Shown here in pieces: positions 1-8,759 of a DNA stretch of 18,983 nucleotides. The position numbers were made by a program, and so were the translations under genes. The notes beneath the pieces were generated by a model that saw nothing but the letters and a program-made list of their open reading frames with translations, was not told where the DNA came from and did no database searches. Origin of the DNA: Candidatus Zhuqueibacterota bacterium 4572_119 (GTDB taxonomy: Bacteria > Zhuqueibacterota > Zhuqueibacteria > Thermofontimicrobiales > Thermofontimicrobiaceae); NCBI GenBank assembly GCA_002084535.1, contig NBLI01000055.1, forward strand, positions 1 through 18,983, read 5' to 3'. Each line of letters begins with the position of its first letter. The stretch's first letter is position 1.

Positions 1-241
1 TGAACGCGAAACAGCGCTTCATTATTATTTGAGATTTACACGGAAGGGTTTGGTGGGTAAAAATACCAAACATTCGAAGGTTTAAAGAGATATTGTTTTC
101 ATTTTTTTGGCAGCATGGTTTTTTAGGTTTCTTATTGTTATCTTTTTCCGCATCAGCTTCAACAGTACCCTGTTTGTATTGTAATGTTGCCAGCCCTGTC
201 CTAACTTATTATTTTTCAATTACAAACTTTGTTCCAAAGAA
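1..241. other. Non-coding left edge, no gene recognised
   Basis: No convincing gene is visible here. One short open frame (93-290, plus strand) starts with a hydrophobic stretch, but it runs through the terminator hairpin, lacks a clear ribosome binding site and resembles no family I know. The stretch may be the spacer between the terminator of the minus-strand ABC cluster and whatever lies to the left of the window. Confidence 0.5.
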
Positions 242-277
242 AAAAAGCCACACCGCGAATTCACGATGTGGCTTTTT
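242..277 (-). terminator. Rho-independent terminator of the gld/DUF4340 cluster
   Basis: An 11-bp perfect stem (242-252 with 267-277, AAAAAGCCACA / TGTGGCTTTTT) encloses a 14-nt loop. On the minus strand the stem runs into a T-rich tract (complement of the A-rich 236-246), and it lies 20 nt past the stop codon of the DUF4340 gene. Because both arms end in A/T runs, it could also work in the plus direction. Confidence 0.75.
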
Positions 278-296
278 CAATTCTATTTGAAAAAAT

Positions 297-1358
297 TTAC
301 TTCTTCACCTTCTTTGGTAATTCATCCGCCCATTTGAAAATTTTATCATAAATGGACTTACTAACCTGATAGACCAAGGCATCATACTGAACGTTCATGA
401 AATAGCCTTTGTCCTTTTCATATTCCTTTCCCATCACCACATTTTGCTGCTGATCGCTTCCTTTTTCTTTGAAAATGACGGCATTGCTCATTCGGTTAAA
501 ACCGTATCGTGAGCCTTTATTCATATCAGCAAATGTGTTGCCAATCCGGTCAATCACTTTTTGCGCCCGAATTTTTGTTACATCATTGAGAAATTTATCA
601 ACTTCCGCTTTTTCCAATTCGACTTCTTTCTGTCCCTTGAGCAGAACCCATACTTCTTCTTTTTTTGTTGTGGTTATTGAATCTTCTTCTACCTCGATTT
701 CTTTTTCAATTTTTTTGATAATCATTTTCTTACCATTATGAACCAACGCCACTATGTCCAGCTTATCTTTATCCTGGCTCACCGCCTGCAAGTCCACAAA
801 AGAATTATCCTTAATAATCGTCAAAGTATCGATATCACCATAAATACCCAAATTGGAAAGAATGTTTTTATCGGTAAAATACACTTTTTCTTTACCGGCA
901 AAACGAACAAAACCTGATTGTCCGTCCTCGCCTTTTTTGCCGAAAATAAGATTTGCCAGGGGTTTGTCTGCTTCATCCTTCAAAATCATGTGTATGCCTT
1001 GTTCATCCGCGATTACATATTTGTCAAAATGTTTTGGATCAGATGATCGGACTTTCCCGGTCATTTCCAAAAGGTTCTCCAAAAGGCGATTAATGGAGCT
1101 CTCCTTCGCTTTGCAGTTAAATTTCGTAACCAGATTCCACTGATCCTCATTCTTTCTCAATACCATTCGAATGGGATTGTCCTCTGTGGATTCTTTGTAA
1201 ATTTCGATTCCTTTTACGTCCTCTTTTGACACACCGAACACAACGGTCTGAACGAATTCATCCAGGTTAACGGTGGTGTGCCGGGGTTTTGTCACAAAAA
1301 ATATTATCAGCAAAAAGACGAAAACACCGGCTAAATAATACAGATGTTTTTCTTTCAT
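297..1358 (-). CDS. DUF4340 domain-containing membrane-anchored protein
   Basis: A 353-residue protein with one N-terminal membrane segment (about residues 6-22) and a large, lysine-rich region that should face outward. It resembles DUF4340 proteins, which are typically encoded beside GldA/GldF/GldG-like ABC genes; their biochemical role is not established. Two similar modules are visible: W74 followed by a helix-forming stretch to about residue 100 and a 'LIFGKK' strand near 137-142, and W237 with a matching helix to about 270 and a 'VVMGKE' strand near 307-312. This suggests an internal duplication. The ATG is preceded by AAAGAGG at suitable spacing. It lies 190 bp downstream of the GldG-like gene on the same strand and is followed by a hairpin terminator, so it is probably the last gene of the cluster. 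Family assignment is fairly secure; the substrate of the system is unknown. Confidence 0.8.
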   Translation of the reverse strand: MKEKHLYYLAGVFVFLLIIFFVTKPRHTTVNLDEFVQTVVFGVSKEDVKGIEIYKESTEDNPIRMVLRKNEDQWNLVTKFNCKAKESSINRLLENLLEMTGKVRSSDPKHFDKYVIADEQGIHMILKDEADKPLANLIFGKKGEDGQSGFVRFAGKEKVYFTDKNILSNLGIYGDIDTLTIIKDNSFVDLQAVSQDKDKLDIVALVHNGKKMIIKKIEKEIEVEEDSITTTKKEEVWVLLKGQKEVELEKAEVDKFLNDVTKIRAQKVIDRIGNTFADMNKGSRYGFNRMSNAVIFKEKGSDQQQNVVMGKEYEKDKGYFMNVQYDALVYQVSKSIYDKIFKWADELPKKVKK

Positions 1359-1548
1359 TCGATTTTACCTCTTTGTATTTATTAATAACTTTTATAGTTC
1401 AGAATATGTAACGCCTCAGTTATGGGAGTATTCAAGATGTCGCACACTTGAAATTGTAATTGTTGATACTATCTCGGAAATCAATAAATATAATTGTTGA
1501 TGGCACAATTTCCACCAGTAACAGAGGTATTACCAGAATATCTGAAAT
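1359..1548 (-). other. Intergenic spacer inside the ABC cluster
   Basis: A 190-bp gap between the GldG-like gene and the DUF4340 gene, whose upstream neighbours are packed with gaps of 1 nt or less. It contains a short repeated word (ATTGTTGAT near 1458-1466 and again near 1492-1500) and the DUF4340 ribosome binding site. No clear hairpin terminator or coding remnant was seen. It could hold a separate promoter for DUF4340, but I cannot identify one. Confidence 0.4.
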
Positions 1549-3363
1549 TTACTTGACTTTTCTTTTTACGTTAAAAAAGATTCCCAAAAAGATAAAGATA
1601 ACCGGTGGGAACCAGACAACAAATGCTTTTGCCATTGATTTACCGAATCCACTGGTGGCTTTAATCCTTCTGGCCACAATGTTTTTCGAACGAATGTTAA
1701 TCAGTTCATCGCCCAGTGTCAGCGCGTCCACGCAATTCAGCAGCAGCGATTTATGACTGGAGACTGATCCCAGCACATCGTTCTTAAACATATTGGCACA
1801 GCCCATGGCAATCAGTTTAGTTTCTTTGGCATCTCCGGTGATCTCTGAAGGTAAAGTTGCCTCTTGCTCACCTTCTTCATCAGGCTGAGCTCCTGGCTGC
1901 TGCTGCCACTTGGGAATATCCTGGTCAACATATTTTGGTTTAAATTTACCTTCGAATAAAACACCGAGAGGTTGTCTTTTCAAAACGTCCTCGGATGAGG
2001 GTTGAGAAACATCAATCGGACCGTAGCCCATTCCTTCTCGTGTCCAGCAATAATCACTGGATGTAAACAGGGTGCGGAAACTCAAATTATTTTCTTTAAG
2101 TATCTCCTCATGAACAAGGAGCCTGCCCCCGTATAAATAAAACAGCTCCGAAATTTTATTGGAGATAGAAAGTTTGCTGTTAATGTATTCGTTATTCACT
2201 TTAATAATTACGGGTTTTGTAACCGGCTCGTAGCGTTGTTCACGTACCTGGAGCATTCCCAAATTTCTCATCTGGTAAACCGGAACCTGGATATAAGCTG
2301 TGCTTTTATCCATAAATATTTTATCATCAACTTCAAACCCATAATTTTTAACCAGCGAATTAATATTTAACCGATTGGGCATACCGCTCACTTCAAATTC
2401 TCCGGGGCTTTGACGCGACGCGGAAATACGATAGTTATATTGCTGGGCTGCCAGAATCACATGAACGCCTGAATGAATCAATTTATCTATTTCATACATT
2501 TGCCGTTCTTCGAGCGGTTGATCAATCATAACAATCATGGTTTCGATATCTTCAGGAACCGGATCATCTTTTTTGATATTTGTCCGGGTGACATCATAGC
2601 CATTAGCGCCAAGGAATTTAACAGCGACATCGTACATATCCTGCGGCTGCTGCTGGTAAAATTGGCGGTATTGCTGAGGAATCGGCTCCGGCTGTCCCGG
2701 GAAAAATCCTACTTTCGGTCGTTTGTTGGAAATCAATTTATAAATTCTGGAAATTATCTCGTATTCCAAACTACCAAAAGTCTCGGGACGAACTTCAGGG
2801 ATCACATCTTCTTTTCTGTCCAAATAAGAAAGAACCAGTGACGAATAAACACGTTTCACCGCGAATTCATCTCGTTCCGCGCTCTGCACACCAAAAGGAA
2901 TGACACCCTTTTCAAATAATTGTTCAGCAATTTTTTTTCGGGTGATTTTTGGCTTGTTATCCGCCTGAAGCACATCTTTGTTTTTTTCGGACTCTTTTTG
3001 TTTTTGTTCTTCAAACGCTTCTTTTTCTTCTTCGGCTGAAGGGTCGAATACTGTATAGCTCAACTTCCCTCTGGAAGCCAGCTCCAGTTCTTTCAGCTTA
3101 TCAATTACATCTCGCTCCAAATTTTTCCACTTGGTGGGCATTTTTTCTGAAGAAGAAACGTAATAAGTTATATCAATGGGCGCTTCCAATCTTTCAAAAA
3201 TCTTTTCCACCGATGGCGATAATTTATAAATCTGGTCGGCTGTCAAATCAAAGCGTCCCAGGTTAATATTATTAAAAATCATATTGATCAAAATAACGAT
3301 ACCGGTAATCAGAACCGCTCCAACGACAAAAGTCGTGATAAATTGTTTTTTCAAATCTTTCAT
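1549..3363 (-). CDS. gldG: GldG-like ABC transporter auxiliary protein
   Basis: A 604-residue protein with membrane helices at both ends (about 8-29 and 579-597) and a large extracytoplasmic middle, the usual layout of GldG / ABC_transp_aux proteins. In Flavobacterium GldG works with GldA and GldF in an ABC complex linked to gliding; in most other phyla the function of such clusters is unknown, and nothing else here points to gliding. Visible features: the family-like opening 'FDLTADQIYKLSPSV' (38-52), a highly charged, probably coiled segment (about 109-145), and Gln/Pro-rich loops at about 222-242 and 486-502. The start is supported by AAGGAGGAAG upstream; the permease stop codon lies 1 nt before this ATG, so the two are almost certainly co-translated. 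The symbol is given by similarity and gene order only. Confidence 0.82.
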   Translation of the reverse strand: MKDLKKQFITTFVVGAVLITGIVILINMIFNNINLGRFDLTADQIYKLSPSVEKIFERLEAPIDITYYVSSSEKMPTKWKNLERDVIDKLKELELASRGKLSYTVFDPSAEEEKEAFEEQKQKESEKNKDVLQADNKPKITRKKIAEQLFEKGVIPFGVQSAERDEFAVKRVYSSLVLSYLDRKEDVIPEVRPETFGSLEYEIISRIYKLISNKRPKVGFFPGQPEPIPQQYRQFYQQQPQDMYDVAVKFLGANGYDVTRTNIKKDDPVPEDIETMIVMIDQPLEERQMYEIDKLIHSGVHVILAAQQYNYRISASRQSPGEFEVSGMPNRLNINSLVKNYGFEVDDKIFMDKSTAYIQVPVYQMRNLGMLQVREQRYEPVTKPVIIKVNNEYINSKLSISNKISELFYLYGGRLLVHEEILKENNLSFRTLFTSSDYCWTREGMGYGPIDVSQPSSEDVLKRQPLGVLFEGKFKPKYVDQDIPKWQQQPGAQPDEEGEQEATLPSEITGDAKETKLIAMGCANMFKNDVLGSVSSHKSLLLNCVDALTLGDELINIRSKNIVARRIKATSGFGKSMAKAFVVWFPPVIFIFLGIFFNVKRKVK

Positions 3364-3364
3364 A

Positions 3365-4093
3365 TTAATACTTCCTCCTTTCCAGTGATTTCGCGTTCAG
3401 ATAGAGGAATAAACCTGTAAATGACAGAAAATAAATTATACTTTTAATATCGACCACTCCCCGTTCAATATCATTAAAATGCCGGGTTACTCCCACATAG
3501 TTATAGAGGAAATCACCCAACCCGGGAATCCAGCCATCGATGACCATAGGCACGTATTGCCAGCCGATCAACGCTAAAAATCCGCATGACAAGCTGGTGA
3601 TAATCAGGGAAACTATCTGGTCAGAGAAAAAGCCAGAAATAAAAATTCCCACTGCCAGGAAAAAAGCGCCCAGTAAAATCGCGCCAAAATATCCACCAAC
3701 AATAGGACCAAAATCCGGCTCACCTAAAATAATCAATAAAATCGGGATCACTAACGTCCCTGCCAGAGCTACCAAATAAAAAGCAAAACCCGCCAGAAAT
3801 TTTCCTAACACGATTTGTTCAGCTTTCATTGGCAAGGTCAACAGCAATTCCACTGTACCAAGTTTCCTTTCTTCCGACCACAATCTCATGGAAATTGCCG
3901 GGATAAAAATCAATCCCAATGTAAGCGGCAATTGTGAGAAAAACGCGCGCATATCAGCATTGCCAAAAAAGAAAAAATGGAACATGTACATCCCAGAATT
4001 AAGAATTATAAAAATAACGCTAAACACATAAGCAATGGGAGAATAAAAATAACCCTTAAACTCCCTGTCAAAAATAATCTTTACATCATTCAT
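3365..4093 (-). CDS. gldF: ABC-2 type transporter permease, GldF-like
   Basis: A 242-residue integral membrane protein with about six hydrophobic segments (roughly 19-43, 51-70, 100-123, 133-154, 160-178 and 218-233), the standard size for ABC-2 permeases of the GldF/NosY type. The conserved cytoplasmic motif after the second helix is present as 'EERKLGTVELLLTLPM' (74-89). It would form the membrane channel used with the neighbouring ATPase. The start codon overlaps the ATPase stop (ATGA at 4090-4093), and a strong AAGGAGG site lies inside the end of the ATPase gene, showing translational coupling. Cargo cannot be read from the sequence. Confidence 0.87.
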   Translation of the reverse strand: MNDVKIIFDREFKGYFYSPIAYVFSVIFIILNSGMYMFHFFFFGNADMRAFFSQLPLTLGLIFIPAISMRLWSEERKLGTVELLLTLPMKAEQIVLGKFLAGFAFYLVALAGTLVIPILLIILGEPDFGPIVGGYFGAILLGAFFLAVGIFISGFFSDQIVSLIITSLSCGFLALIGWQYVPMVIDGWIPGLGDFLYNYVGVTRHFNDIERGVVDIKSIIYFLSFTGLFLYLNAKSLERRKY

Positions 4094-5079
4094 TCGGCGC
4101 CTCCTTCCCTGGTTTCCTTCTTGGGATTTGCTGATTCACTATTTGAAGCCGTCGATTGAGTCAATTTAATAAACGAATCTTCCAATGAAATTTTTTCTCT
4201 CTGAAATTCCAGAATATCCCATTTTTGTTTTCGCACAAGATCATTCAGTTTTGCGGCAAGATCAACCTTGTGATCCGCGTAAACGTGGCATCCAACAACG
4301 CCTCTGGGTACATCAGTATCGAATTCAATGTCTGTAATTTCAGCAATTGATTTCACCGCGGCTTGAAAATCCTTTTTAGAAGCTTTTACCGCGATATAAT
4401 ATGAGTTGCCCTGAGTAACTTTTTTGCGCAATTCTTCAAATGATCCGTCCCCAACAATTCGTCCATCGTTAACCACAAGTATGCGATCCGCAATTGTGGC
4501 GACTTCGGGGAGAATATGAGTGCTCAAAATAATCGTTTTTTCATGGGCGAGGTCCCGGATCAAATTCCTAATGCCAATAATCTGAATGGGATCCAGCCCC
4601 GATGTTGGTTCATCTAAAATCAATACTTCAGGATCGTGGATTAGCGCTTGCGCCAGGCAGGTTCTTTGCTTATAACCTTTGGAAAGCACACCAATTTTAC
4701 GGTCAAGCACACTTTCCAAACCGGTCGACTCAACAACCCAGTCGAAACGTTGTTTCAGATTCCCGTTCAAGTGCCGTGCTTTACCCATAAAATCAAGGTA
4801 TTCCCGGACAAGCATGTCGGCGTAAAGCGGAACCGTTTCCGGTAAATAGCCAATCATACGGCGTACTTCAAGGGGATTTTCCAGCACGTCATAATCACCA
4901 ACCTTAACACTTCCCGATGTCGGCGCGGTATAAGTCGTGATTATTTTCATCGCCGTCGATTTCCCAGCGCCATTAGGACCAACAAAGCCGATAATTTCTC
5001 CTTTTTTGATGGAGAAACTCACATCAACCAGAGCTTTGGTGGTACCGTAATTTTTACATACGTCTTTTAGTTCAATCAT
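4090..5079 (-). CDS. gldA: ABC transporter ATP-binding protein, GldA-like
   Basis: A 329-residue ABC ATPase that should power the adjacent permease. All nucleotide-binding motifs are visible: Walker A GPNGAGKS (34-41), Q-loop region 'GYLPETVPLY' (77-86), signature LSKGYKQR (132-139), Walker B LILDEP with D156 and E157, D-loop SGLD, and switch histidine H188 in STH. The signature has K-G-Y in place of G-G-Q, which is common in GldA/CcmA-like drug- and gliding-type ATPases. The last 100 residues form the extra C-terminal domain of this subgroup and end in a polar Ser/Asn/Glu tail. The ATG at 5079 has GAGGAAGG just upstream and opens the operon, facing the divergent spacer. The ABC-ATPase call is secure; GldA is by gene order. 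Confidence 0.88.
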   Translation of the reverse strand: MIELKDVCKNYGTTKALVDVSFSIKKGEIIGFVGPNGAGKSTAMKIITTYTAPTSGSVKVGDYDVLENPLEVRRMIGYLPETVPLYADMLVREYLDFMGKARHLNGNLKQRFDWVVESTGLESVLDRKIGVLSKGYKQRTCLAQALIHDPEVLILDEPTSGLDPIQIIGIRNLIRDLAHEKTIILSTHILPEVATIADRILVVNDGRIVGDGSFEELRKKVTQGNSYYIAVKASKKDFQAAVKSIAEITDIEFDTDVPRGVVGCHVYADHKVDLAAKLNDLVRKQKWDILEFQREKISLEDSFIKLTQSTASNSESANPKKETREGGAE

Positions 5080-5731
5080 AACCCTTCCTCAATGTTACGA
5101 TTCAATGGTTTTTAGAATTAATTAATTTAGTTTTGAATAAATAATGTAAGAAATATTGCGGAATGAATTCTATTGAAATTACAGCTTGTAATCTGATTAT
5201 TTCCTCCTGATATTGTTCACAAATAGACTAAAAAATTCTTTCATGCCCATCTTTTACGCGATCTGTGTAAATTTTTATAATAGCAAAACAAACAAGATGT
5301 AACGTGTTATTGAATAAATTATAACGAAAATTTAAATATTCTGGTTCCATTTTTTTTATACAAAAAATTCACAATCAAACAGTAAAGTTAAAAAAATTGA
5401 TACTATTTGATAGTCGTATCTCAATTATCATAAATTAATTTCCGGCGCTCTTAAGAAAATGACTGGATTTAACCTCAAAAAGTTCTTGCAATTTGGTATT
5501 GATTTCTTTATTTTTACTAAAATTGCTTTTTACCTTAATTGTTCACAAACATTAATTAAAAGGTAACCGATCACAGGATATTAACAAATATTTTTTTGAA
5601 TTAAAATCAAAAACAAATGTTTGTTTTTTTCTATACCTTTGCCGACACCTTTCTAATTCATTGTTTTGAAAATATGGTTTTGCTAAATTTAACATTGCTT
5701 TAATCGTTTAGTTACTAAAAAGGTATTTATT
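5080..5731. other. Divergent AT-rich regulatory spacer
   Basis: A 652-bp region between the divergently transcribed gldA-like gene and the lipoprotein gene. It is markedly AT-rich with many A/T runs and stop codons in all frames, and shows no gene. It must carry promoters for both directions. One candidate for the plus strand is TACCTTTG (5634-5641), which fits the Bacteroidota -7 element TAnnTTTG, but no well-spaced -33 element accompanies it, so this is weak. A 12-bp direct repeat and an imperfect inverted repeat lie inside it (listed separately). Confidence 0.5.
5212..5549. repeat. 12-bp direct repeat ATTGTTCACAAA in divergent spacer
   Basis: The word ATTGTTCACAAA occurs exactly at 5212-5223 and 5538-5549. 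The second copy sits in the loop of an imperfect inverted repeat (TTACCTTAATT at 5530-5540 against AATTAAAAGGTAA ending near 5566). This could be a regulator site, but in such AT-rich DNA chance cannot be excluded. Confidence 0.3.
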
Positions 5732-7450
5732 TTGAAAAACCAAATAAAATCGATATTATCATTGATACTTTTAATTTTAGTCTTCGCCTGCGCGAAACAA
5801 ATGCCGCCCCGAGGTGGGCCCGAAGATAAAACCCCGCCGGTTATTGTGAACATCTCTCCCGTTCCGGGCGCTACTAATGTCCCCACAGACACAAAAATCG
5901 AAATCACATTCAGCGAACGTATGTCGAGCAAAACTGTTGAAGAAGCCTTTTTTATTTCGCCGCTGCCTGCTGAAGATATTTTTTTTAAATGGCGCAATAA
6001 AAAATTGCGGATTGAATTTTCCGATACTTTGAAAACTAACAGGACTTATGTACTCACAATCGGAACAAAAGCCAGCGACATGCGCAATAATAAATTGGCT
6101 GATTCCTATTCACTGGCTTTTTCCACTGGTGAAAAAATTGATGACGGGCAGATTTCCGGCACCGTCTATGATCCTGCCGGCGCTGAGGGGACACTCGTTT
6201 GCGCTTACCAACTAATAAATGATATCGAACCAAATCCTGAGGAAGTATTTGCTGATTATTATACGCAATGTAACCAACAGGGCGTTTACAATTTAATGTA
6301 TGCCGCGCCCGGACGATACAGGTTATTCGCGATTAATGACCGGGACGGAGACAGAAAATACACGCTGGGGCTCGACGCGGTTGGGGTTGCCGGTACCGAA
6401 GTCCTTCTTTCACCTGAAAATAAATCTGTATCAGACATCTGCTTTCAAATGTCGGTTGAAGATACGGTCTTGCTATTTCTCAAATCCGCTTACTCCATCG
6501 ATCGATCAAAAATTGACATTAGGTTCAACGAAGCGGTTAAAAAATTCAACAACGATCAACCAGAAAATTATTTCCGAATAACAGCGGAAAGCGATTCCAG
6601 TGAATTCCTGGAAATTATCAACTGCTATTTGGATTCGCGGGATTTGTCTGTGGTTCACTTGATCACAGAAGATCAATCCGAAATCCCTTACAATATCCGT
6701 GTATTCAACCTGTTTGATAGAAACGGACTTGGGCTTGATACCACCTATGACTCGATTGTCTTTGATGGGAGTGCCATGCCTGACACCATTAAGCCTTCGA
6801 TTGTTTTTCAATCACTATCTGACAGCACATCAGACATCAAACCGGATTCAGCTTTTCAGGTTATATTTTCAGAAGCGATGAATAAAATAAGTTTTGAAAA
6901 TAATTTTGTTTTTACGAATCAAAATAATGATACTATCGCGGGAAATTTTCAGTGGAAAAATCCAACTGATGTCGCGTTTATCCCTGATAGTATTTTAAGC
7001 TACAAAACCGGTTATCAAATTACGATTCCCGTTGATTCAATTAAAGACAGCTTTGGCAATAGCCTAAAAGACTCCATTTTATCAATCTATTTTGAAACTT
7101 TATCAGAGGATACGCTCACTTCTATCAGCGGTAACATTGCAGATGAAGATACAAACGGTATTGGAAAAATTTTCCTTTATGCCGCCAGTAATCAGAATAA
7201 ATATGCCAGAATCATCGACAAACCAGGCAGCTATCTTTTTGATAAAATTTTTCCAGGCATTTACACTATCTATGCATTCCGGGACGCGGATAGTAATGGT
7301 GTTTATAGTTATGGAAAAGTTCAGCCTTATGTTCCGTCAGAGCGGTTTGTCTTTTATTCCGATTCCATTAAAGTGCGGTCGAAATGGTCTTCGGATGGCA
7401 ATGATATTATATTAAAATCTCAAAATCAAATAAATCAATATAAAAACTAA
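5732..7450 (+). CDS. Ig-like (Big_5) domain lipoprotein with duplicated layout
   Basis: A 572-residue predicted lipoprotein. The signal peptide has K2/K6, a hydrophobic core (8-19) and a lipobox ending V-F-A-C with the lipidated C20, so it should be membrane-anchored outside the cytoplasm. It begins with TTG: AAGG lies 8 nt upstream, and an in-frame stop at 5690-5692 excludes any upstream ATG. Domains: a Big_5 Ig-like domain (about 30-134, with 'TFSERMS' and a final 'LAFSTGE'), a carboxypeptidase-regulatory-like beta domain (139-240), a middle Ig-like stretch (241-347), a second Big_5 (352-456, 'IFSEAMN'), and a second regulatory-like domain (465-562). The two regulatory-like domains share a 'GxYxLFAINDRDGD' / 'GIYTIYAFRDADSN' pattern with calcium-loop-like Asp spacing (D203/D205/D207; D518/D520). 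The lysA start follows after 11 nt, so the two are probably co-transcribed. The exact role is unknown. Confidence 0.8.
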   Translation: MKNQIKSILSLILLILVFACAKQMPPRGGPEDKTPPVIVNISPVPGATNVPTDTKIEITFSERMSSKTVEEAFFISPLPAEDIFFKWRNKKLRIEFSDTLKTNRTYVLTIGTKASDMRNNKLADSYSLAFSTGEKIDDGQISGTVYDPAGAEGTLVCAYQLINDIEPNPEEVFADYYTQCNQQGVYNLMYAAPGRYRLFAINDRDGDRKYTLGLDAVGVAGTEVLLSPENKSVSDICFQMSVEDTVLLFLKSAYSIDRSKIDIRFNEAVKKFNNDQPENYFRITAESDSSEFLEIINCYLDSRDLSVVHLITEDQSEIPYNIRVFNLFDRNGLGLDTTYDSIVFDGSAMPDTIKPSIVFQSLSDSTSDIKPDSAFQVIFSEAMNKISFENNFVFTNQNNDTIAGNFQWKNPTDVAFIPDSILSYKTGYQITIPVDSIKDSFGNSLKDSILSIYFETLSEDTLTSISGNIADEDTNGIGKIFLYAASNQNKYARIIDKPGSYLFDKIFPGIYTIYAFRDADSNGVYSYGKVQPYVPSERFVFYSDSIKVRSKWSSDGNDIILKSQNQINQYKN

Positions 7451-7461
7451 ACGAGGAAATC

Positions 7462-8715
7462 ATGGACAGCTTCAAGTATCAAAACAATGAATTGTATTGT
7501 GAAGATGTAAAAATTAAAGACCTTGCTGAAAAATATGGAACCCCATTATATGTTTACAGCAAAAACACGATTATTGATAAATTTAAAGCAACCGACGAGG
7601 CATTCTCTTCAGTGGACCACACGATTTGTTACGCGATGAAAGCAAATTCAAACATGGAATTTTTAAAATTAATCGCGTCCATTGGAGGCGGTGGTGATGT
7701 CGTTTCCGGTGGAGAATTGTATTTAGCGCTTAAAGCGGGAATCCCGGCTAACAAAATTGTGTACGCCAGTGTCGGCAAAACCGATGATGAAATGAAATTT
7801 GCCATTGAAAGCGGCATACTGGCGTTTAACGTGGAATCCGAACCAGAGCTTGATGTGCTCAATGAAGTCGCTCAAAAAATGGGCAAAAAAGCTCCTCTGG
7901 CGATTCGTATTAATCCGGATATTGATGTTCACGGACACCCTTATATTTCCACTGGGAAATCAATTAATAAATTTGGAATAGATATTAATACTGCTTATGA
8001 AGTCTTTTTAAGGGCTAAAGAAATGGACGGAATTGAGATTGTTGGCGTCCACAGTCACATCGGATCACAAATTTTAAATCTTGATTATTTTAACGCCAGC
8101 GCGAAAAAGTTATTTGATTTTGTAACCAAACTCAGAGAAGCTGGAATTGAAATTCAACACGTTGACATTGGCGGTGGACTTGGCGTTCATTACCCGGATG
8201 TTATCGAAGAATACGCTGAAGAAAGAAAAGAAGTGCCCGCTCCTGCCGAATTAGCAGCCAGGGTAATTGAAGTTTTAAAACCGCTGAATTGTGAAATTAT
8301 ATTTGAGCCGGGTCGTTCCATTGTTGGAGAAGCCGGCGCTTTGATCACTCAGACTAATTACATTAAGTATTCGCGCGACACGAAATTTATCGTTGTGGAC
8401 GGTGGCATGAACGATTTGATTCGACCGAGTTTGTATGAAGCTTATCATCAAATCGTTCCTTTAACATATACAGATGGCAAGCTGGAAAAAGCTGACGTTG
8501 TGGGACCCATTTGTGAAACCGGTGATTTCTTAGCTAAAGGACGAAACTTGCCACAGGTAAAAAGAGGAGATTACCTTGCAGTGATGACAGCAGGCGCCTA
8601 TGGCTATTCATTAGCATCCAATTACAACACTCGACCGCGTCCCGCTGAAATATGGGTTGATGGCGATAAAGTTGAAGTAATCAGGGAGCGTGAAAAAGTT
8701 GAGGATTGGATTTAG
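7462..8715 (+). CDS. lysA: Diaminopimelate decarboxylase
   Basis: A 417-residue cytoplasmic, PLP-dependent fold-III decarboxylase that converts meso-diaminopimelate to L-lysine and CO2, the last step of lysine synthesis. Expected landmarks are present: PLP lysine K60 in YAMKANSN, H198 in VHSHIGSQ, the phosphate-binding glycines GGG (237-239), EPGRS (282-286), the substrate and catalytic motif CETGD with C351, and Y380 in 'GAYGYSLASNYN'. Length is normal for the family, with no truncation. The ATG is preceded by GAGGAAATC. It follows the lipoprotein gene by 11 nt, and dapF, the preceding enzyme of the pathway, lies 332 bp downstream on the same strand beyond the repeat element. CETGD and the overall match favour LysA over arginine or carboxynorspermidine decarboxylases. 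Confidence 0.95.
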   Translation: MDSFKYQNNELYCEDVKIKDLAEKYGTPLYVYSKNTIIDKFKATDEAFSSVDHTICYAMKANSNMEFLKLIASIGGGGDVVSGGELYLALKAGIPANKIVYASVGKTDDEMKFAIESGILAFNVESEPELDVLNEVAQKMGKKAPLAIRINPDIDVHGHPYISTGKSINKFGIDINTAYEVFLRAKEMDGIEIVGVHSHIGSQILNLDYFNASAKKLFDFVTKLREAGIEIQHVDIGGGLGVHYPDVIEEYAEERKEVPAPAELAARVIEVLKPLNCEIIFEPGRSIVGEAGALITQTNYIKYSRDTKFIVVDGGMNDLIRPSLYEAYHQIVPLTYTDGKLEKADVVGPICETGDFLAKGRNLPQVKRGDYLAVMTAGAYGYSLASNYNTRPRPAEIWVDGDKVEVIREREKVEDWI

Positions 8716-8759
8716 CGAATTAATTAATGTCTGAACAAAATCTAATAATTTGCTAAGAA

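Noticed and set aside
93..290. Plus-strand open frame of 65 residues with a hydrophobic start
   Set aside because: It runs through the terminator hairpin, has no clear ribosome binding site and has no recognisable family; hydrophobicity follows from the T-rich DNA.
5198..5212. Strong Shine-Dalgarno-like AGGAGG on the minus strand in the divergent spacer
   Set aside because: No ATG, GTG or TTG follows at useful spacing, although the downstream frame stays open for about 30 codons; not supported as a gene.
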